Below are positions 7,187-11,069 of a stretch of 11,069 nt of DNA, piece after piece. The number at the start of each line of letters is the position of its first letter. Position 1 is the stretch's first letter. Origin of the DNA: CAZDBA01 sp964503615 (lineage in GTDB: Bacteria; Planctomycetota; Planctomycetia; Pirellulales; Pirellulaceae); contig CAZDBA010000158.1 of the NCBI GenBank assembly GCA_964503615.1, forward strand, positions 1 through 11,069. The letters are read 5' to 3'. Position numbers and translations under genes: made by a program. The notes beneath the pieces are model-generated. The model did not search any database. It saw nothing but the letters and a program-made list of their open reading frames with translations, and had not been told where the DNA came from.

Positions 7187-7230
7187 AAAAAACCCGCGTT
7201 CCCAAGCATAGTAAGGCAAGGAAACGCGGG
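7187..7230 (-). terminator. Intrinsic terminator of tRNA-Arg
   Basis: CCCGCGTT (7193-7200) pairs with AACGCGGG (7223-7230), extended by CC/GG after a single bulged base, around a loop of about 17 bases. On the minus strand the stem is followed by six T residues (complement of 7187-7192). It lies 4 bases past the tRNA 3' end, the expected place for a single-gene tRNA terminator. Confidence 0.85.
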
Positions 7231-7234
7231 AGAG

Positions 7235-7308
7235 TACACCCGGAGGGATTCGAACCCCCAACCCTCGGTTCCGAAGACCGATGCTCTATCCAGTTGAGCT
7301 ACGGGTGC
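7235..7308 (-). tRNA. tRNA-Arg, anticodon UCG
   Basis: The reverse complement folds as a complete 74-base cloverleaf. The acceptor is GCACCCG with CGGGTGT (first pair G-U), the D-arm GCTC with GAGC, and the anticodon stem TCGGT with ACCGA around loop CTTCGGA, which places U33 and anticodon UCG. The variable loop is five bases, and the T-arm GGGGG with CCCTC surrounds TTCGAAT. The discriminator is A and CCA is not encoded. It reads CGA and probably other CGN codons; CGA is frequent in the genes around it. The AAAATTT-rich upstream flank shows no clear promoter. Confidence 0.96.
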
Positions 7309-7622
7309 ATGTAAAAATTTGAAATGTTGGTTAACCAGAACTTTGGTTCGCGGTAAAGGCAATCCAGCCTCCTTTCGCAGCGAACAAGATACGACATTTC
7401 CCACGTTTTACAACTCGTGTTTTGGGCGATTATTTAACCGATTCCAAGCCTGTTTTGGCACCTAATCCAAAAAACCCTTATCTAAAACCCAACTTCTCCC
7501 TGTTTTCCGCATTTTTCATGCTCGTACTCAGGCGATCCCCAAAAACCCAACTATTCGTGTGTTAATATATTCGTAGCGCTCTAATGTGGTTCGCTCATTT
7601 CTTTTCAACAGTGTAGTCTCTT
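7309..7622. other. Intergenic region before the FHA gene
   Basis: Just over 310 bases between the divergent tRNA and FHA genes. An AT-rich TTAATATATT at 7562-7571 could supply a -10 (TATATT) for the FHA gene, but no -35 is seen. The 11-base word AAAACCCAACT occurs at 7484 and again at 7542 in a C/A-rich tract. Nothing else stands out. Confidence 0.5.
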
Positions 7623-8267
7623 ATGAATCCGATAACTCTTCGAGTCTTAGAAGGTGCGGATCGAGGAAGGGTCTACAAAATCGATTCGATCCCCATCACA
7701 GTTGGACGTGAAGAAGGGAATTCAATTCAGCTGAACGACGAACGGATTAGCCGTTTCCATGTCAAGATTCAGCTTGATCACAACGACTTGGTCCTTACCG
7801 ACCTTGAAAGCACAAATGGCACCAAGGTCAACGGTGAAGAAGTTCAGTTGCGGATTCTTCGTCATGGCGACGTAATCAACCTCGGTCGCAGTACGCTGGT
7901 TTACGGTTCTCGTGAAGAAATCAACCAACGAATGGATCAGTTGAATGACCATGGCTCTGAATACGATACCAAAGGCCCTGTCGATCTGGCGATTCAGAAA
8001 AAGATCCAGGATGACCCCAACTATCAATTGGCCTTGTTGGACTTGGCCCCCCCACAAATTCCACAGCGTCTTTCTCCTGGACAAGCGGCCCAGTTATCTG
8101 AAATGCTGGAGTACTTTCACATCCATATGCGACGGTTGATTGGCGAGGTTGAAATCGGACCCCAAGCGGAATCGGTAAAGCTCGGTAAGCAGACTTGGCA
8201 ACAGGTCATTGATCTCCATGCGCGAATCGCTGAATACCTGCGCAGTATTGGCGATCGGTCCAACTGA
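7623..8267 (+). CDS. FHA-domain protein
   Basis: A 214-residue protein without signal peptide, probably cytoplasmic. Residues about 5-95 form a forkhead-associated domain, a phosphothreonine-peptide reader. The conserved positions are all present: Gly28-Arg29 in TVGRE, Ser43 and His46 in ISRFHVKI, Asn65-Gly66 in ESTNGTKVNG, and the closing GDVINLG. The remaining 120 residues are predicted helical with a Pro-rich turn (LAPPQIPQRLSPGQ) and match no domain I know. FHA proteins usually sit downstream of Ser/Thr kinases, but no kinase is in the window. The start is fixed by an in-frame TAG at 7614-7616, yet no Shine-Dalgarno precedes the ATG, suggesting SD-independent or near-leaderless initiation. 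A weak hairpin follows the stop. Confidence 0.92.
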   Translation: MNPITLRVLEGADRGRVYKIDSIPITVGREEGNSIQLNDERISRFHVKIQLDHNDLVLTDLESTNGTKVNGEEVQLRILRHGDVINLGRSTLVYGSREEINQRMDQLNDHGSEYDTKGPVDLAIQKKIQDDPNYQLALLDLAPPQIPQRLSPGQAAQLSEMLEYFHIHMRRLIGEVEIGPQAESVKLGKQTWQQVIDLHARIAEYLRSIGDRSN

Positions 8268-8273
8268 CCAGAA

Positions 8274-8290
8274 CTTTTGAACCTCAAAAG
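8274..8290 (+). terminator. Weak hairpin after the FHA gene
   Basis: CTTTTGA and TCAAAAG form a 7-bp stem with a 3-base loop, 6 bases past the FHA stop codon. It is AT-rich with no T-run after it, so termination here would be weak; a processing or stability role is equally possible. Confidence 0.3.
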
Positions 8291-8552
8291 CACCCACGCA
8301 TGCGAATTTGCAGGTCATCGCAATTAGCGTTCATTTTGCACCCATTCGCGGTTTCTTTCTTCAAGCGGGAACATTGGGCGTTTCCCCTTAGTTGGCTCCT
8401 TTTCATCTCCTTGGTTGCCGTTGGTGCTCATAGAATGATAAAGCGTGGAACTGGCGGAGGAATGATATCTATCCGTGGGTGGGGAACTTTTCCGGCAGCT
8501 ACTGCGTCAGCAAAGCTATACACTCAGTACACTCTTTTTTGACAAGCTTTAC
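8291..8552. other. Spacer between FHA and ankyrin genes
   Basis: About 260 bases with no supported gene. TAGAAT at 8431-8436 resembles a -10 box but lacks a matching -35 at normal spacing. The ankyrin reading frame stays open upstream to 8475, but that extension lacks a ribosome binding site and would bury the signal peptide. Confidence 0.45.
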
Positions 8553-8557
8553 GAGGG
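8553..8557 (+). promoter_or_regulatory. Ribosome binding site that fixes the ankyrin gene start
   Basis: GAGGG lies 7 bases before the ATG at 8565. This, together with the signal peptide that begins at that ATG, argues against the longer frame starting at 8475. Confidence 0.75.
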
Positions 8558-8564
8558 AAAAATC

Positions 8565-10433
8565 ATGAATCGTTTTCTGGTAATTTTTGCGGCAGTCCTC
8601 CTGATCTCGATTTGCGAATCCCATCTGCTGGGCCAAAACCTAAGGCAGCTTGCTCAAAACGGAGACACTGCTGCGATCGAAAAAGCGGTCCAAGCCGACG
8701 CTTCCGCCCTCAATCAAATCGTTGGAAACGGCCAAACGATGCTTATGCATGCCGTTAGCAGCGGACAATACAAAACAGTCCAAAAACTGTTGGATTTGGG
8801 AGCAGATGTTAATCTTTTGAATGGGCAGCAACGGAGCGTGTTGCATCTGGCAGTAATGCGGCGAGATGCCAAAATGCTCGATCTGATCCTGGCAGCCAAT
8901 CCATCGTTGGATCAGGTTGACAGTGGGGGTAGCACCCCAGTTGTTACTGCAATCTATTATGGCGCTCCGAACTTGGCCAAAAAATTGCTCGACGCTGGTT
9001 GTAATGCCAGCCAGAAGAATAGCAACGGACAAACTCTCGCACATATTGCAGCCAGTTACGGATACAACGAAATCCTGAAACGGGCGATCAAAGCTGGAGT
9101 GAGTGTTAGCGATGTCGATTCAAACGGCACGACTGTTTTTATGTCTCTCTGTCAGAGAGGCCAGTTGGAATTGGTGAAAGAGCATTTTAATGCTGACGTT
9201 ATTGCGCGCCTCGACAATCAAAGGCAGAGCTGTTTAACCCTTGCGGTCTCATCCGGCAATATAAAATTGGTCAACTACATTTGTGAGAATTCTGAATTGG
9301 AGAATATTGTTGACCAGTATGGCAACACGCCACTCACCACTGCCTGTCGTCTCAATAATCTTTCAATGGTCGAGGCGCTGCTGAAAAACAAAGCGGATCC
9401 CAACCTCAACACCACAAGTCAAAATGCAGTTAGCCCCTTGCTTTGGGCTGTAAGTTTGCAAAATCGGGAGTTGGTGCAAGTCCTGTTGGACGCAGGTGCA
9501 GATGTTGCAAAAGGTAATGTGGAAGGTAACCAAGCGTTACACATCGCCTGCGGTGATTCACTCGAGCAGTGGCAGAATATTAGGTATGGCACATCGCGCA
9601 ACGCAGGCTCCGTGGAGATTGTAAAATTGCTTTTGAAGAATAAAGCCGATCCTAACGCCAAGAACCAAGCGGGGCAGACACCATTGGCCGTTGCCATGGT
9701 CAATAACTTCCCGGCTGGAGTTGACAGTTTGGTCAAGCTGACCCGTGAGGTCGACATTGACAACGGGCAAAGGTCGGTTTTTCATTGGGCCTGCGAAACC
9801 AACATGCCCAACACCGTTAGCGTTTTGTTACAGCGTGAAGCGGTAGCGCAGGAGATCAACCAAGCGGACGGGTCGGGGAGAACTGCTTTGTGCATCGCGG
9901 CCGAAGCAGGTGCAGACGAAATCGTTTCGATGTTGATTGAGAATAAAGCAGATCCTAACCTCGCCAGCGACAACGGACAGCTCCCGATTCACTGCTCGCT
10001 TCAAAAACCGGGCAAGGCGTTGGAAATCCTTTTGGCCGCCGGGGCAAGCCCTGCACTTGCCGATGGTAGCGGTCGCACACCGGTACAAGTCGCAGCCTGG
10101 TATGGGAACGACGAGGCGATCAAACTGCTAAGCAAGAAGAGCGTCAACCTTTCACAAGCCACTCCCTCTGGTTCAACCGCACTTCATTTCGCGGCTTGGC
10201 AAGGCCATAATTCTGCGGCAAAGACGCTTGTTGACCTTGGCGTCAATGTTGATGTGAAAGACTCAGACGGCTGGACACCGCTACACAAAGCAGCCCATCG
10301 TGGAAACGTGGAAATGGTTAGTCTGCTATTATCTTTGGGCTCGGACAAAACGGTAACCGACAGTATCGGTCTCACCGCTCTACAAAAAGCCCAACCCCAA
10401 AAACGCGAAAAGCTCGAATCGTTGTTGAAGTAA
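8565..10433 (+). CDS. Exported ankyrin-repeat protein
   Basis: A 622-residue protein made almost wholly of ankyrin repeats behind a signal peptide (MNRFLVIFAAVLLISICES, cleavage near residue 24). From residue about 28 to the end I count roughly 17-18 units of about 33 residues, including degenerate first and last caps. Well-formed examples are residues 54-86, 436-468, 534-566 and 567-599 (TPLHKAAHRGNVEMVSLLLS). One unit, about 319-367, has a loop insertion of about 16 residues (around QWQNIRYGTSRNAG), and the 186-217 unit is one residue short. Ankyrin solenoids bind proteins; there is no catalytic or membrane domain, so this should be a periplasmic or secreted binding scaffold with an unknown partner. 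The start at 8565 was chosen over an in-frame 8475 because of GAGGG and the signal peptide. No eukaryote-specific targeting signal is seen. Confidence 0.92.
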   Translation: MNRFLVIFAAVLLISICESHLLGQNLRQLAQNGDTAAIEKAVQADASALNQIVGNGQTMLMHAVSSGQYKTVQKLLDLGADVNLLNGQQRSVLHLAVMRRDAKMLDLILAANPSLDQVDSGGSTPVVTAIYYGAPNLAKKLLDAGCNASQKNSNGQTLAHIAASYGYNEILKRAIKAGVSVSDVDSNGTTVFMSLCQRGQLELVKEHFNADVIARLDNQRQSCLTLAVSSGNIKLVNYICENSELENIVDQYGNTPLTTACRLNNLSMVEALLKNKADPNLNTTSQNAVSPLLWAVSLQNRELVQVLLDAGADVAKGNVEGNQALHIACGDSLEQWQNIRYGTSRNAGSVEIVKLLLKNKADPNAKNQAGQTPLAVAMVNNFPAGVDSLVKLTREVDIDNGQRSVFHWACETNMPNTVSVLLQREAVAQEINQADGSGRTALCIAAEAGADEIVSMLIENKADPNLASDNGQLPIHCSLQKPGKALEILLAAGASPALADGSGRTPVQVAAWYGNDEAIKLLSKKSVNLSQATPSGSTALHFAAWQGHNSAAKTLVDLGVNVDVKDSDGWTPLHKAAHRGNVEMVSLLLSLGSDKTVTDSIGLTALQKAQPQKREKLESLLK

Positions 10434-10436
10434 AAA

Positions 10437-10464
10437 GGCGAGAACGTAGAAGCTCGCTGTCTTT
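10437..10464 (+). terminator. Possible terminator of the ankyrin gene
   Basis: GCGAG (10438-10442) can pair with CTCGC (10453-10457), flanked by a G-U pair, and the sequence continues GTCTTTTA. The stem is only 5-6 bp with a 10-base loop, so this is a weak candidate four bases past the stop codon. Confidence 0.35.
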
Positions 10465-10610
10465 TAGTGTGGTTCCAGCAGAGTCTCTTATTCTTCTGGT
10501 TCGTCGTTTTCCACCGGTTCGTCAGTGTCGAGGCCGACAGTCAATGAGTGAATTCAAAAAAAGGCTCAAGTGGACAACGAACGGTTTTTTAATACCGACA
10601 CCGCCCACCG
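10465..10610. other. Convergent intergenic spacer with an orphan acidic reading frame
   Basis: This short spacer lies between the ankyrin gene and the convergent membrane-protein gene. On the minus strand, 10488-10553 reads as a tail-like acidic peptide (GLDTDEPVENDEPEE, then TAA) but is closed by a TGA upstream and has no ATG. A seven-base A/T homopolymer follows. No good terminator for the membrane gene is seen. Confidence 0.4.
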
Positions 10611-10979
10611 CTACTGAAGATGAATGTCGTGAAAGAACCAGCCGGTTATAAACATTGCGATGAACAGACAGGCTCCGAGAATAACGAAAGTGGCAACTGC
10701 GTACCCAGCCTTCTGATGCCTTGGAACGACTACGAGAAGCAAGGCCAGCCCAATCGCCCCAAATAAAGTCAAGGAAATGAACAATGGTGAGAACGCCCAA
10801 GCGTCCCAAGAATCCATGATTTCAATTTCACCGGGTTCGATGCCGCCAGTGTCAATCAAGATGTTGGATACACTAAGCGCGGTAGCCATCGGGACAAGGC
10901 CCACTAGTGCAATCGCGAGACCTGCGAAAGCCCAAGTGACATGTAGCGGCCTAACTCGCGATGAAGTCGTGTCGGTCAT
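10611..10979 (-). CDS. Small three-helix inner-membrane protein, unknown function
   Basis: A 122-residue integral membrane protein that I do not recognise. Hydrophobic segments lie at about residues 14-36, 63-85 and 92-116. The basic N-terminus (SRVRPLH) and the basic loop PRHQK between helices two and three place these in the cytoplasm by the positive-inside rule. The acidic segment 43-59 (TGGIEPGEIEIMDSWD) and the short C-terminus HDIHLQ would then lie in the periplasm. The two histidines and Asp at the C-terminus could ligate metal, but this is speculative. The start is set by AAGGA 5 bases before the ATG; the open frame extends to 11060 but that part is polar, Cys-rich and unlike the rest. 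Neighbouring genes beyond the right edge might reveal its pathway. Confidence 0.75.
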   Translation of the reverse strand: MTDTTSSRVRPLHVTWAFAGLAIALVGLVPMATALSVSNILIDTGGIEPGEIEIMDSWDAWAFSPLFISLTLFGAIGLALLLVVVPRHQKAGYAVATFVILGACLFIAMFITGWFFHDIHLQ

Positions 10980-10984
10980 GACTA

Positions 10985-10989
10985 TCCTT
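10985..10989 (-). promoter_or_regulatory. Ribosome binding site fixing the membrane-protein start
   Basis: AAGGA on the minus strand lies 5 bases before the ATG at 10979. It favours the 122-residue product over a longer in-frame start at 11060, which would add 27 residues. Confidence 0.75.
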
Positions 10990-11069
10990 CGTCCGTACAA
11001 ATCCCGATTTGTCGCGCAAAAACACTGCTGAGACACGCACGTAAGCTCGCCGCGTTTCAATCTTCCTTC

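Noticed and set aside
6976..7404. A 142-codon minus-strand ORF across the tRNA
   Set aside because: Its PVAQLDRASVFGTEG and GFESLRV segments are the familiar artefact of translating a tRNA gene; the DNA is tRNA-Arg plus its terminator.
8300..8542. An 80-codon plus-strand ORF between the FHA and ankyrin genes
   Set aside because: There is no ribosome binding site and the composition is not protein-like outside one hydrophobic patch.
8538..8566. A consensus TTGACA -35 box before the ankyrin gene
   Set aside because: A -10 at normal spacing would fall on the start codon and put the transcript start inside the gene.

Overview
The window looks like chromosomal DNA of a free-living Gram-negative bacterium, most likely a Planctomycetota member (Pirellulales-like). 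This is inferred from the style of the proteins: a long TolC-type protein with a low-complexity tail, a trypsin-like protease fused to a propeller-like domain, an FHA protein and a secreted ankyrin protein. There are no marker genes such as rRNA. A run of exactly 100 N marks an unsized scaffold gap, so this is a draft or metagenome assembly. No phage, transposon, CRISPR or defence module is visible.

Layout from left to right. Positions 1-178 hold a strong terminator hairpin. At 179-655 (minus) is an exported thioredoxin-like protein. A 480-base divergent intergenic region follows, which may contain a 40-codon leader ORF. At 1136-3372 (plus) is a TolC/OEP-type outer-membrane efflux protein; its Met/Gln/Pro-rich repeat tail is interrupted by the assembly gap. 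Converging on it with only 32 bases between is an exported trypsin-like serine protease with a C-terminal beta-propeller-like region (3405-5615, minus). A terminator-containing spacer leads to a small exported cysteine-rich protein built from an internal duplication (5970-6602, minus), which has the best promoter in the window and a stem-loop lying on its predicted transcription start. Next come a gene-free stretch with a 38/39-base tandem duplication, then a tRNA-Arg(UCG) gene with its terminator (7187-7308, minus). On the plus strand follow an FHA-domain protein (7623-8267) and an exported ankyrin-repeat protein (8565-10433). A three-helix membrane protein (10611-10979, minus) closes the window.

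The genes are mostly single transcription units on alternating strands, not one operon. The shared theme is envelope biology: five of the seven proteins carry apparent signal peptides and a sixth is a membrane protein. Secreted cysteine pairs, a periplasmic CxxC thioredoxin and a Met-rich efflux-protein tail lie within 6.5 kb, which makes a metal or redox role worth testing, but that link is inference only. The most unusual items are the duplicated cysteine-pair protein with its 5' hairpin, the repeat tail hidden in the assembly gap, and the protease-propeller fusion.
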